Assembly (NCBI RefSeq): GCF_000427865.1
Contig: NZ_ATYV01000011.1
Span: forward strand, 51,865 to 115,864
From: Corynebacterium sputi DSM 45148
GTDB taxonomy: Bacteria > Actinomycetota > Actinomycetes > Mycobacteriales > Mycobacteriaceae
DNA: 64,000 bases
Direction of reading: 5' to 3'
The notes beneath the pieces were generated by a model. That model searched no databases. It saw only the letters and a program-made list of their open reading frames with translations, and was not told the DNA's origin. Position numbers and translations under genes: made by a program. Of the stretch, positions 36,009-43,853 are shown piece after piece. The first letter of the stretch is position 1. Each line of letters begins with the position of its first letter.

Positions 36009-37337
36009 ATGCCTAGTTCGCTTCTCTTCGTGCTCCTCATCGTGGTGTGGGCATTCGTGCTCGCTCCACTGGTGGTGCGAAACAGAGAACCCATCCGCCG
36101 AACGTCCGAAGCCCTCGGACGTACAAGGCTTCTGCATTCTGGCGGTCAGCGTGTCAAAGCGCGGCCCCGGCCACGTTTCACCGCTGATGATGTGCGCCGC
36201 CATGCGGACATCGACGCTGACCTGTCGGTGGAAACCGTCCAGGCGGAACTTGAGCCCGACGGCGTCGACGAAGACGTCTTGATCGATGATGCTCCCGTAA
36301 ATCACCTCGATGGCGTCATTGACGGTGAGCTCCTTCTCGAACTCGAAGAGGGCGCTGCCGTTGACGGCGAGTTCGTTGATGAGTTCGACCTAGACGAGAC
36401 CGATATTCCCGAGGCGTCGGCGGATAACCCTCGCGTCATCGCGGATGGCGGCGGACGTGATCTGACACAGATCATCGACCGCACTGGCTCGTCTGAGTCC
36501 GCAGTAAGCGCGGACGTCGTGTCGATCCGTTCTGCTAGCGGAGAGGACTCACTTCACGACGATGAAGCGGTCTTCGCCGCCGGCTACGGCTCGACCCTGA
36601 CTGTCGAGCCTGATTCGCGGACGACCATCGGCAAGCTCCGGGAGAAGTTCAGTGAGGATGTCGTTGACCTCACGAACATGACGACCGTCGAGCTGGAGGA
36701 ACTCACTGAGCAGCTCGGTGATGTCTTCGATCTGGACGAGGACGACCTCGAAGTTGAAGAGTTCGAGATCCTCTACGCCGCAGGTATGGATCCAGACGAG
36801 ATCTACGCCGAACAGGCAGCAGATACTTCTGATGTCGCTGCAGATAATGGAGCAGAGGGCACATCAATGAGCACTGAGATGGACGACGACGATTTCGAGT
36901 ACGCCGCCACCCACCGCGGTCGTGGCGGATATGACCCGGAGCTCGACGCCCAGTACACGGGTATTCGTTTCGCTCGCCGTCGCCGTTGGGTCCGTGTTCT
37001 CTCCGCTGTGGCTGTTGTCGCCGTTGCTTTGGCGATCTGGCTTGGTGGCTGGGTCTGGCTCGCACCAGTGGCTGCTGTCTCCGCGCTGGTCGGTTACCTG
37101 CTGACGCTGCGCCGTACCGTGGTCGTCGAGCGTGAACTGCGTGCGAAGCGGATTCAGATGCTCAAGAGGCGACGCCTCGGCGTGAAGACCTCCGACTTCG
37201 ATGAGTCACTCCCGGATCGTCTGCGTCGCCCCGGTGCCATCGTCGTCGAACTCGACGACGAGGATCCGGAGTTCGCGGACCTGGGTTACGCCGTCTACGA
37301 CGACGAGTACGAACTCGATCGTCGCGCGGTTGGCTAA
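36009..37337 (+). CDS. glpR: Divisome membrane protein SepX/GlpR (receptor of Glp)
   Basis: The 442-residue protein has an N-terminal membrane helix (about residues 3-20: SLLFVLLIVVWAFVLAP), a long acidic cytoplasmic region, and two more membrane helices near residues 330-372, followed by a basic helix. This layout and the position downstream of glp match GlpR (SepX in Streptomyces), which recruits Glp to the septum. AGGAGG precedes the ATG. The acidic region contains about 100 Asp and Glu residues and is probably the binding surface. Confidence 0.82.
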   Translation: MPSSLLFVLLIVVWAFVLAPLVVRNREPIRRTSEALGRTRLLHSGGQRVKARPRPRFTADDVRRHADIDADLSVETVQAELEPDGVDEDVLIDDAPVNHLDGVIDGELLLELEEGAAVDGEFVDEFDLDETDIPEASADNPRVIADGGGRDLTQIIDRTGSSESAVSADVVSIRSASGEDSLHDDEAVFAAGYGSTLTVEPDSRTTIGKLREKFSEDVVDLTNMTTVELEELTEQLGDVFDLDEDDLEVEEFEILYAAGMDPDEIYAEQAADTSDVAADNGAEGTSMSTEMDDDDFEYAATHRGRGGYDPELDAQYTGIRFARRRRWVRVLSAVAVVAVALAIWLGGWVWLAPVAAVSALVGYLLTLRRTVVVERELRAKRIQMLKRRRLGVKTSDFDESLPDRLRRPGAIVVELDDEDPEFADLGYAVYDDEYELDRRAVG

Positions 37338-37408
37338 ATCCACTTTTCCTGCTCATCGCCCGGTTTTTACCCTTCCAGAGCACGGGCGTATGATCGGAAA
37401 AGTGCCGA

Positions 37409-37481
37409 GGGGCTATAGCGCAGTTGGTAGCGCGTCTCGTTCGCATCGAGAAGGTCGGGGGTTCGATTCCCCTTAGCTCCA
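37409..37481 (+). tRNA. tRNA-Ala, anticodon CGC
   Basis: A complete cloverleaf can be drawn. The acceptor stem GGGGCTA/TAGCTCC contains the G3-U70 pair that identifies alanine tRNAs. The anticodon stem TCTCG/CGAGA holds loop TTCGCAT, so the anticodon is CGC for GCG codons. The T arm is GGGGG-TTCGATT-CCCCT, with a G-U pair at 49-65. The CCA end is not encoded. The 3' half is the attachment site of the neighbouring element. Confidence 0.95.
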
Positions 37482-37482
37482 C
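37440..37482 (+). repeat. attL, direct repeat with attR
   Basis: This repeat runs from the anticodon loop to just past the 3' end of the tRNA gene. It matches 47446-47488 at 42 of 43 positions. Confidence 0.9.
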
Positions 37483-37496
37483 TCTTAAAGATCGAG

Positions 37497-37543
37497 GTCA
37501 GGGCCGCTTTCCGGGAAGTCGGGGAGTGGCCCTGAGTCATTTC
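37497..37543 (+). terminator. Terminator-like hairpin after the tRNA gene
   Basis: CAGGGCCGCTTTCC pairs imperfectly with GGGGAGTGGCCCTG. The same hairpin, with a few changes and followed by the same AGTCATTTC, lies after attR at 47497-47549, so the element carries its own copy of the tRNA's terminator. Confidence 0.6.
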
Positions 37544-37563
37544 ATCCCGCACTGATCCCGCAC
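37544..37563 (+). repeat. Left arm-type integrase sites (two copies of ATCCCGCAC)
   Basis: Two direct copies of ATCCCGCAC separated by TG lie between attL and the integrase stop codon. The same pair, separated by TT, lies near the right end. They are good candidates for sites bound by the N-terminal domain of the integrase. Confidence 0.65.
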
Positions 37564-37565
37564 GG

Positions 37566-38690
37566 CTACTTGTCCGCCTGAATTAGAGCGTCCATCGCCA
37601 CCCCCACGGCGTCCAGGTCATCGGGGAACAGATCCGCGTATACGTCCAGGGTCATTGAGGCCTTCTTGTGTCCGAGCATCGCCTGGACTGCCTTAACGTT
37701 CGCCCCCGAGCGGATCGCCAAAGAAGCAGCCGTATGTCTTAGATCGTGCAGCGTCACCGTGGGAAACTCGGTGCCGGCCTCTTCTGCATCGAATTTCACG
37801 GCCTTCAGCGCGTCCTCGAAATATCGTTTCCGATAGTTGTCTCCGTCGAGGTATTTCCCCTCGATTGAGGTGAACAAGAACTCGGTCGATCTGCGGTCGA
37901 CGGTGGCCTTCTCGATCGCGTCATCCAGATATGCGGGGTAGGGGACTGAGCGTGTCTTATAGGTCTTTGTGTGCCGCTCAGTGCCCACCAACAGCCGCCT
38001 ACGACCCTGCTCGACGTCACGCACCTTCAGGGACGCCATCTCCGTCCACCGCAGCCCGGTGAACGCAAGGAGTCGGATTACATCGCCGCCGTGCTCGACC
38101 TTCGACGCCAGGGCCTCAACCTGCTTCACGGTCAGGTAATGACGGGGCTGCTGGGCACGTCGCGGGGCAGTCACGCCGACACATGGGTTGGAGCGGATGT
38201 ACCCGGCGTCGACGGCGTACCCGAGGATCTGACGGAGCACTCCGAGCGCTTTCTCAATCGTCGCCGCCTTCTTGCCCTCTTCAACGAGATCCGCCACCCA
38301 CGCGGCGACATCGGGTTTTCGGATCTTTCCGACGTGCTTGTTCCCCCATACCGGTTCGACATTCTTGGACCAGGAGGACTTGTAATCCTTCTTCGTCTTC
38401 TCGCTGACTCGGACACGGGTCGGCTCCCACTGGTCGTAGACCGCCTTCACGGTGGTCTTCCCGTGCTCAGGGGAGACGTACTCACCACGGGCGAGCTGCG
38501 CGGTGACCTCTTCCCGAAACTTGATAGCAAGCGCTTTGGTCCGGAAGCTCTTCTCTCGCTCTACGCCGTCGGTGTCGTTCCATCGGACGAACCATCGCAA
38601 GCCGATACCGTCACGCTTCGACGGGGTGCCGTCAGCCTTCTTCCACCGGTCCAGGACCCTGGCAGCCCCCGGATTACGATTCGGAGCCAT
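37566..38690 (-). CDS. int: Tyrosine recombinase (integrase)
   Basis: The 374-residue integrase has an arm-binding N-terminal domain (WFVRWNDTDGVEREKSFRTK), a SAM-like core-binding domain, and a catalytic domain with the first Arg in LLAFTGLRWTEMASL, the HxxR motif in HDLRHTAASLAIRSG, His/Lys in MLGHKKASMTLDVYAD and the nucleophile Tyr in that last block. It lies next to the intact tRNA gene, the usual place. The start overlaps the end of the XRE gene by 17 bases, so both are on one transcript. Confidence 0.95.
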   Translation of the reverse strand: MAPNRNPGAARVLDRWKKADGTPSKRDGIGLRWFVRWNDTDGVEREKSFRTKALAIKFREEVTAQLARGEYVSPEHGKTTVKAVYDQWEPTRVRVSEKTKKDYKSSWSKNVEPVWGNKHVGKIRKPDVAAWVADLVEEGKKAATIEKALGVLRQILGYAVDAGYIRSNPCVGVTAPRRAQQPRHYLTVKQVEALASKVEHGGDVIRLLAFTGLRWTEMASLKVRDVEQGRRRLLVGTERHTKTYKTRSVPYPAYLDDAIEKATVDRRSTEFLFTSIEGKYLDGDNYRKRYFEDALKAVKFDAEEAGTEFPTVTLHDLRHTAASLAIRSGANVKAVQAMLGHKKASMTLDVYADLFPDDLDAVGVAMDALIQADK

Positions 38691-39270
38691 CGGGATCAGT
38701 GGTGAATAAATCAGGGCTGGACTTCTTCAGGTGATGCAGAGAATCGAGATTTTTCAGTTCCTCTAGCTGGTCGAAAACCTTGTAAAGGTCTTTGGACCAC
38801 TGGAGGGCCGCGTCTCGAACTTTCGAGTCGGTCAACTCTTCGAGCATCCACCTGTCTTCAGCGTCTGCAACATGGTCGCCATTCGCTGCATAGACAGACT
38901 TCAGCTTATCTAGGCCCCGGCAGATGGATTCAACCTTCATGATGCCCTCGAACAAAGTCGACTGCGCATCTTGAGCGGTCATGAAGACCCTTGATGCTTC
39001 ACGGGTCAGCTGCTGGGCTGGGTCAATGATTTTTGGGGTCATATCTGAAATGGGAATCCCGAGAACTTGTGCGATGGCAAGTGCCTCTGCAAAGTCGATC
39101 TTCCTCTCACCGCGCTCGATCTTGGCGAAGGTAGATGGCCCCATCTCGATGCCGTACTTCTTCAGGTGACTGACGACATCTGACTGTTTCATGCCTGTCG
39201 CTTCACGGGATATGCGCATGCGCCGGAGGAACTGAGCCCTGATGTCAGTCGTAAACCCTTGGTTGTCCAT
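38674..39270 (-). CDS. XRE family repressor-like regulator
   Basis: The 198-residue protein has a helix-turn-helix at about residues 15-75 (MKQSDVVSHLKKYGIEMGPS, KIERGERKIDFAEALAIAQVL) and a helical C-terminal half without a known domain. It is divergent from the excisionase-like gene, as master repressors of satellites and prophages usually are. AAGGAAC lies upstream of the ATG. A perfect palindrome GACAATTGTC stands in the divergent region and is its likely operator. Confidence 0.85.
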   Translation of the reverse strand: MDNQGFTTDIRAQFLRRMRISREATGMKQSDVVSHLKKYGIEMGPSTFAKIERGERKIDFAEALAIAQVLGIPISDMTPKIIDPAQQLTREASRVFMTAQDAQSTLFEGIMKVESICRGLDKLKSVYAANGDHVADAEDRWMLEELTDSKVRDAALQWSKDLYKVFDQLEELKNLDSLHHLKKSSPDLFTTDPDGSES

Positions 39271-39323
39271 ATTCGCCAGTGTTCCTTAATGTGCTCCGAC
39301 GTGCACCTTTGCTAACCTCTATC

Positions 39324-39333
39324 GACAATTGTC
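39324..39333 (+). promoter_or_regulatory. Candidate operator GACAATTGTC in the divergent region
   Basis: A perfect ten-base palindrome lies in the gap between the XRE and excisionase-like genes. A second CAATTGTC stands at 39391-39398. Two sites around the divergent promoters fit a lysogeny-type switch. Confidence 0.55.
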
Positions 39334-39415
39334 TGTTATGGGTTGCCGTTTGCTGTCAACGTTGCTAGCGTTTGCGGTGTCGGAAACATTCAATTGTCCA
39401 TAGGAGGGCATCGAC

Positions 39416-39613
39416 ATGGAAAATTTGACCACCTCTCAGGCCTCGAAAGAGTCCGGTGTGCCCGAGGGGACGCTGCGCTATTGGAGGTCCCGCGATGAAG
39501 GTCCGCCATCTTTTCGTATTGGGGCTCGCCGGGTGATGTACCGCCGCTCTGATCTCGAAGCCTGGATGCAAGCCCAGTACGACGCAACTGTCACCGGCGA
39601 CACCGCCGCCTAA
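39416..39613 (+). CDS. Excisionase-like helix-turn-helix protein
   Basis: The 65-residue protein has a MerR/excisionase winged helix (TTSQASKESGVPEGTLRYWRSRDEGPPSFRIGARRVMYRRSDLEAW in part). Such proteins direct the integrase towards excision, or activate the early operon like AlpA. AGGAGGG precedes the ATG. It is the first gene of the rightward operon. Confidence 0.8.
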   Translation: MENLTTSQASKESGVPEGTLRYWRSRDEGPPSFRIGARRVMYRRSDLEAWMQAQYDATVTGDTAA

Positions 39614-39638
39614 ACCAACCTCACCTAGGAGACCCATC

Positions 39639-40073
39639 ATGTCCGTTTCACATATCCACCCCGATACCGATAGTTACCGCGTTGGTGTCGAGCAGATCGT
39701 TAAGGACCTGTACCCGGCTATTGCAAAAGAAGACGGCATCAACGTCCCGGACACCGCGTACCGGCCGATTGCTGAAGAACTTGCATCCGATCTGAAGGAC
39801 CTGGGTGTCGCACCGGCCGACTTCTCCCTGACCCGCTGGCTATCCGAGTTCGGTGTCAGCGCCCTGGTCGACTTCCTCCAGATGCATGAGCAGATTCCTG
39901 AGGGGGATTCCGCTTGGGAGGTCACCTGGTTTGAGGGCAACGTCACCATCGCTGACAGCACCGGCGCGACGGTTGTACTCCCGGCTGCTCAAGCGGTGCG
40001 GGTCGCCGCAGCGATCACTGATCGAGCCGCGCTCTCCCTCGAAGAGCCGACGCCGTTCCCCGCAGCGTCATGA
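39639..40073 (+). CDS. Satellite protein of unknown function
   Basis: The 144-residue protein is acidic and mostly helical, with a C-terminal half (WEVTWFEGNVTIADSTGATVVLP) that looks like a small beta sandwich. No motif is recognised. TAGGAG precedes the ATG, and its stop overlaps a possible upstream start of the next gene. It belongs to the early operon of the element. Confidence 0.55.
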   Translation: MSVSHIHPDTDSYRVGVEQIVKDLYPAIAKEDGINVPDTAYRPIAEELASDLKDLGVAPADFSLTRWLSEFGVSALVDFLQMHEQIPEGDSAWEVTWFEGNVTIADSTGATVVLPAAQAVRVAAAITDRAALSLEEPTPFPAAS

Positions 40074-40153
40074 CCCCCAACAAAAACAGCCCCGGTGCGC
40101 AGCAACGCACCGAGGCCCAGCACCAACCACCGACCAAGGAAGAAGGAATCTGT

Positions 40154-40435
40154 ATGACCCAGCCTACCCCCAACCCCGACACCCAGGCCACCGCTGTTGC
40201 GGACGACTCCCGGCGGGTGCATGTTATCCGCGCTGCCAGTGAAGACGGCACCGTCTACTACTACTGCGGTGGATCTAGTACTGAACGATCAGGCCCCGGA
40301 CCTATCGGCGCGAAGCGATGCGATTCGTGTGACCTCGCTAAGTGGGAACGGCACTTCAAAGAGTCTATGAGCACAGGCACCGCCAAGATGCTCACACTCT
40401 TGGACGCACTCGACAGGTTGGAGGGCCAGCGATGA
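40154..40435 (+). CDS. Satellite protein with CxxC motif, unknown function
   Basis: The 93-residue protein contains YYYCGGSS and CDSCD, so it may bind zinc. GAAGGA lies six bases before the ATG at 40154; an alternative ATG at 40070 overlaps the upstream stop by four bases and would add 28 disordered residues. Function unknown. Confidence 0.5.
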   Translation: MTQPTPNPDTQATAVADDSRRVHVIRAASEDGTVYYYCGGSSTERSGPGPIGAKRCDSCDLAKWERHFKESMSTGTAKMLTLLDALDRLEGQR

Positions 40436-40506
40436 TCTGCGATTCCTTGCTTGAAGAAATGGACGGCGTGCTCCTTCTCGCTGAACTCGACCTCGACCAG
40501 ATCTAA
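40432..40506 (+). CDS. Possible 24-residue peptide
   Basis: An ATG overlaps the preceding stop by four bases (ATGA) and opens a 24-codon frame (MICDSLLEEMDGVLLLAELD and four more). Coupling makes translation plausible, but the frame is too short to judge by composition. Confidence 0.25.
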   Translation: MICDSLLEEMDGVLLLAELDLDQI

Positions 40507-40715
40507 CGCTAGGTCGCCTGGATGGTCGTAGGAGAAGTTCAACTCTTCTCCCAGGCACGACAACCTCGGAAACTCCGAGGTTGAGAAACGCGGCCGTACA
40601 CGACGGCCAGGGGAAAGCCCGCAGACGCAATAGCGCCCACCGGGACACACACAACGATGACCAAACGCTTCTCAGGGGCACACAGAGTACCCGAAAGAAA
40701 GGCACGGGGGACACG

Positions 40716-41204
40716 ATGACTGTATTTGATCCGGCAGCGACACTGCTGGAGGCCATGGCCGGTTGCGGCCACCGAGAACTAAAACCACTTCTGGAAAAAC
40801 ACCCAAACACCGACTTCCGAGCGTACGCCGACCGAACCATCATCACCGGATACCAATCCTGCATCAGCCACATGCCCGAACTGGGAGATAAGAAGTACTT
40901 CCTCACCGCTGTCGGAGACTGGCTCCGAAACAACGGGCACTTCGACGGGCCTGAAAAACGCGGTGTCATTGACCGGCTGGCCGATATCACCCACGCCACC
41001 ACCGGCGCCGCCGAAGCCCAGTCCCTTTCTCGCATGGTCATCGAACAGCGCTACCGCCACTTAGCTCGAGATCTCGGGAAGCGCCTAGAGGAGTCCTGGA
41101 GGACCGTACCGATCCGCCAGCTCGATCAGATCCTCCGAGAAGCATGGCCAACCTTCCAAGGAATCAGTCAGGTCTACGACACCGAGATGAAGGAGGCGAG
41201 CTAA
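40716..41204 (+). CDS. Satellite protein upstream of the primase-helicase, unknown function
   Basis: The 162-residue protein is mainly helical (EAMAGCGHRELKPLLEKHPN, IEQRYRHLARDLGKRLEESW). It stops three bases before the primase-helicase gene, so it may assist replication. The ATG at 40716 is chosen over an upstream frame start because the upstream part looks non-coding and GGGGGA precedes it. Confidence 0.55.
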   Translation: MTVFDPAATLLEAMAGCGHRELKPLLEKHPNTDFRAYADRTIITGYQSCISHMPELGDKKYFLTAVGDWLRNNGHFDGPEKRGVIDRLADITHATTGAAEAQSLSRMVIEQRYRHLARDLGKRLEESWRTVPIRQLDQILREAWPTFQGISQVYDTEMKEAS

Positions 41205-41207
41205 CCG

Positions 41208-42659
41208 ATGACCGAGAAATTCTACCCGCCACCGAACACCCCGATGTCTGTCGCACGTCGTGTCATCGCTGACACCTTCACTGCGACGATCACGATCGAT
41301 GCCGCCGCTGACCGGAAGATCCAGACCATCGGAAGTTGGAGGGACGGGCGATACCGCTACAACGGTCGCTACTGGCAAGACGCCCACCCCAAAGGCAAAG
41401 ACCTCAAATCAGTGCTCTACCGCGTACTGGAAGTGGCCAACTACTTCGATCCGAAGGATGAGGTACCAGTGCCGTTCAATCCCACCAGGGCGAAAGTCGC
41501 CAACGTCCTAGACTGCATCGAGTCACTGGAGCACGACCTTCTTCCTGACCGCCTTGATGCCCCGTTCTGGATCAACACCTACGACGACCAAGACCCAGCC
41601 GATCAGTACGTCGTCATGAACAACGGAATGCTGCACCTGCCCTCAAAGACACTGGAGCCGCACAGCCCGGAGCTTTTCTCCACCTGGGCACTGCCCTTCG
41701 ACTACGACAACAGCGCTACCTGTCCGGTATGGCAGCGGTTCATCTCCGAGATCTTCGCCCACGACGCCCACGGAGCGCTGTCCCTACAAGAGTTCATGGG
41801 GTACCTCATCAGCGGACGAATGGAGCAGCACAAAGGCTTTGCGATCATCGGGCCGGGACGAGCCGGCAAAGGCACCATCTCCCGGATCATCAAGCAACTT
41901 GTCGGCGTGGAAAACACCGCTAGCCCATCGCTGCACACCCTAGGCAGCGAGTTCGGTCTGGCCGAGTTAATCGGCATGCCCTTCGCTGTCATCGAGGATG
42001 CCCGCAGGGACGACACCCGCGGGTCCAGTCGCGCAGTGGAAGTACTGCTGAACATCATCGGCAACGATGCGGTCAGCATCAACCGCAAGAACCATGAGTA
42101 CTGGAACGGCACGCTACCCACGCGCATGATGATCGTCTCCAATGAGGTCCCACGTTTCGTAGACACCTCCGCCGCGATCGCAAGCCGATTCATCGCCGTC
42201 CAACTGACCCAGACCTTCCGAGGACGAGAAGATGTCGAGCTCGGAAACAAACTCACCGCCGAGCTCCCAGGGATCTTCAACTGGGCTTTGGCTGGCCTGC
42301 AGCGCCTAGACGAGCAAGGCCGATTCACAATCCCAGGAACGCACGATCAGGTCACAGAAATAATGGCCGATAGCGCATCGCCACTTCAGGTATTCGTCAA
42401 TGATCGATACGACGTAACGGGCGATGAGAACGACATTATTCCAGTGTCAGAGGTGCATCGAAAGTACCGGAATCACTGCGATGATATGGGTACGAAGCCA
42501 TTGTCTCAGATTGAATTCTTCCGCCAAATCGGAGCGATTGACCCGAATATTAAAGCGAAAAACACTCGCATTAATGGGGAGGATAAAAAGAGTCGATACA
42601 TATTCGGGATCAGGGAGCCTGCCGGGTTTCCCTCCGCCGCGCACGTGAAGTCTGCGTGA
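41208..42659 (+). CDS. Phage/plasmid primase-helicase, SF3 (D5/P4 type)
   Basis: The 483-residue protein has the SF3 helicase core: Walker A is IIGPGRAGKGT (about residues 215-225), Walker B is FAVIEDARRDD, and the sensor motif is MMIVSNEVPRF. The N-terminal part contains YRYNGRYWQDAHPKGKDL, typical of the D5-N region. It should open and replicate the excised element. The repeat array right after its stop codon is a candidate origin, an arrangement known from other satellites. Confidence 0.88.
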   Translation: MTEKFYPPPNTPMSVARRVIADTFTATITIDAAADRKIQTIGSWRDGRYRYNGRYWQDAHPKGKDLKSVLYRVLEVANYFDPKDEVPVPFNPTRAKVANVLDCIESLEHDLLPDRLDAPFWINTYDDQDPADQYVVMNNGMLHLPSKTLEPHSPELFSTWALPFDYDNSATCPVWQRFISEIFAHDAHGALSLQEFMGYLISGRMEQHKGFAIIGPGRAGKGTISRIIKQLVGVENTASPSLHTLGSEFGLAELIGMPFAVIEDARRDDTRGSSRAVEVLLNIIGNDAVSINRKNHEYWNGTLPTRMMIVSNEVPRFVDTSAAIASRFIAVQLTQTFRGREDVELGNKLTAELPGIFNWALAGLQRLDEQGRFTIPGTHDQVTEIMADSASPLQVFVNDRYDVTGDENDIIPVSEVHRKYRNHCDDMGTKPLSQIEFFRQIGAIDPNIKAKNTRINGEDKKSRYIFGIREPAGFPSAAHVKSA

Positions 42660-42667
42660 ACCTGCCA

Positions 42668-42794
42668 GGAACATGTTCCTGATGTTCATGCAGGCCAGAG
42701 CGTTAAGGGGCATGTTCCGGAACACAACGGAACATGTTCCCCATGTTCTGGAACACCGGCGGAACACGCCTGACCAGCAGGAACGTCAGGAACA
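42668..42794 (+). repeat. Iteron-like array of GGAACA / TGTTCC, candidate origin
   Basis: Twelve half-sites of GGAACA or TGTTCC (with at most one mismatch) lie in 127 bases. Two are joined as the perfect palindrome GGAACATGTTCC (42668-42679 and 42729-42740) and one as TGTTCCGGAACA (42713-42724). An A/T-richer stretch follows. Position after the primase-helicase gene suggests a replication origin bound by that protein or by a small initiator. Confidence 0.7.
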
Positions 42795-42873
42795 CGTTTT
42801 TAGCAACTTCACTCCCCAACTTTCACCCACATCCGACAATCGGACACCTACAGACAATTTTGGAGTTAACACC

Positions 42874-43059
42874 ATGCCATCAGCACGGGCAATTTGGGCC
42901 CTGTCAAAAAGAAAAGCACGCGTCGAAATAATGCGCCGACCGGACAAGCGTGGAATTGCTCTTCGGGTAGGCAACAATGAAGTTCTCATTAATGAGCATC
43001 AGTCAATGAGATTGGCTGACAAAATTGTTGATGCCGTCGAATCTTGGGAGCCGCGATAA
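42874..43059 (+). CDS. Small basic satellite protein
   Basis: The 61-residue protein (MPSARAIWALSKRKARVEIM start) is basic and has a two-strand, one-helix look, ending in DKIVDAVESWEPR. TGGAG lies before the ATG at 42874. A longer frame starts inside the repeat array but has no coding look there. Function unknown; DNA binding at the adjacent array is possible. Confidence 0.6.
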   Translation: MPSARAIWALSKRKARVEIMRRPDKRGIALRVGNNEVLINEHQSMRLADKIVDAVESWEPR

Positions 43060-43060
43060 A

Positions 43061-43076
43061 TGTTTCACGTGAAACA
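43061..43076 (+). promoter_or_regulatory. parS site, perfect match to the ParB consensus
   Basis: TGTTTCACGTGAAACA is a perfect 16-base palindrome identical to the chromosomal ParB-binding site conserved from Bacillus to Corynebacterium. It lies right after the stop codon of the preceding small gene and before the WhiB-like gene. It would let host ParB load onto the element. Confidence 0.85.
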
Positions 43077-43125
43077 TCGGAGTATTCTTCAGCCGGATAT
43101 TCAGGCCCGTTTGGTAGAGGTTGAT

Positions 43126-43428
43126 ATGGCCCGTAGAACCGGCCGGGCTGCTGCCGCTCCGAAGATTGAGGACATGCCGGAGTTGTCCTGCATTGGTAGG
43201 GATCATCGTCTTGATGGTGCGGCGTGCGCCGGGTACCCACTGCCGTTGTGGGACGAGAGTGTCCACGGGGAGGCCACCGGCGCTCGGGATGAGCGGCACC
43301 GCGTCGCCGCCCTGATCTGCCAGCGCTGCCCAGTGAATACCTCCTGCTCCGCCATCGCCGCCGAACTAGCACCATCCGACCGAGCCGGGATCTGGGCCGG
43401 GAATCTCTTCCGACAGGACCCTGCATGA
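43126..43428 (+). CDS. WhiB-like regulator
   Basis: The 100-residue protein has the WhiB cysteine pattern: one Cys in AACAG, then CQRCPVNTSC (CxxC and CxxxxxC), followed by the GIWAG turn, so it should hold an iron-sulfur cluster. Phage-coded WhiB proteins are known to alter host regulation. I chose the ATG at 43126 (AGAGG upstream); a longer version from 43060 would read MFHVKH through the parS palindrome. Its stop overlaps the next gene by four bases. Confidence 0.8.
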   Translation: MARRTGRAAAAPKIEDMPELSCIGRDHRLDGAACAGYPLPLWDESVHGEATGARDERHRVAALICQRCPVNTSCSAIAAELAPSDRAGIWAGNLFRQDPA

Positions 43429-43853
43429 GACGGAACACCGGCACCACATTCACCTTCACTGAACAAGAGGCCCACCGGCTGGCCAAGGCGGTTCTGACGT
43501 ATCAGGAGCAGTTCAGCCTCATCCGCTCCCGCATCCCGGGGATGAAGGGCCCGAACCTGGATGCAGTACGTCTGGCCGCCGACGTCCTCCAACCAGCCCC
43601 GGAAGTCGGAACTGCCGACCAGACCGCATCGGAAGTTCTCTCCAGGCCGTCACACCACGATCAGCACCATGGCCAGATCACCACGCGGGAAGCATCACTG
43701 ATTCTCAACTGCTCTACCCGCAACGTCACGGACCTGGCCACCCGGGGACGACTCCCCGGAACCCTAATCAACAGCCGGTGGTACTTCGACCGAGAAGAGA
43801 TCGAACTATATGCCGCCGGACGCACAACCAACCTGGAGGACACCAATGTCTGA
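43425..43853 (+). CDS. Helix-turn-helix DNA-binding protein
   Basis: The 142-residue protein has a helical N-terminus and a C-terminal excisionase-type helix-turn-helix (ITTREASLILNCSTRNVTDLATRGRLPG in part, with the wing SRWYFDREEIELY). The start overlaps the WhiB-like stop (ATGA). Placed just before the capsid genes, it may control them or act in DNA recognition for packaging; neither is shown by the sequence. Confidence 0.7.
   Translation: MRRNTGTTFTFTEQEAHRLAKAVLTYQEQFSLIRSRIPGMKGPNLDAVRLAADVLQPAPEVGTADQTASEVLSRPSHHDQHHGQITTREASLILNCSTRNVTDLATRGRLPGTLINSRWYFDREEIELYAAGRTTNLEDTNV

Noticed and set aside
37162..37552. Minus-strand open frames across the tRNA gene, with a MELRGIEPPTFSM-like start
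   Set aside because: This is the well-known artefact of translating the T arm and 3' end of a tRNA in reverse. The same occurs at attR (47252-47546).
42668..42740. GGAACATGTTCC as LexA (SOS) boxes
   Set aside because: The actinobacterial SOS box has four bases between GAAC and GTTC; here there are two. The number of copies fits iterons better.
42673..42873. Upstream extension of the small basic satellite protein
   Set aside because: It would begin inside the repeat array and reads as low-complexity repeats; TGGAG before the ATG at 42874 marks a better start.
43060..43125. N-terminal extension MFHVKH of the WhiB-like protein
   Set aside because: The reading through the parS palindrome explains the peptide, and a start with a ribosome site follows at 43126.
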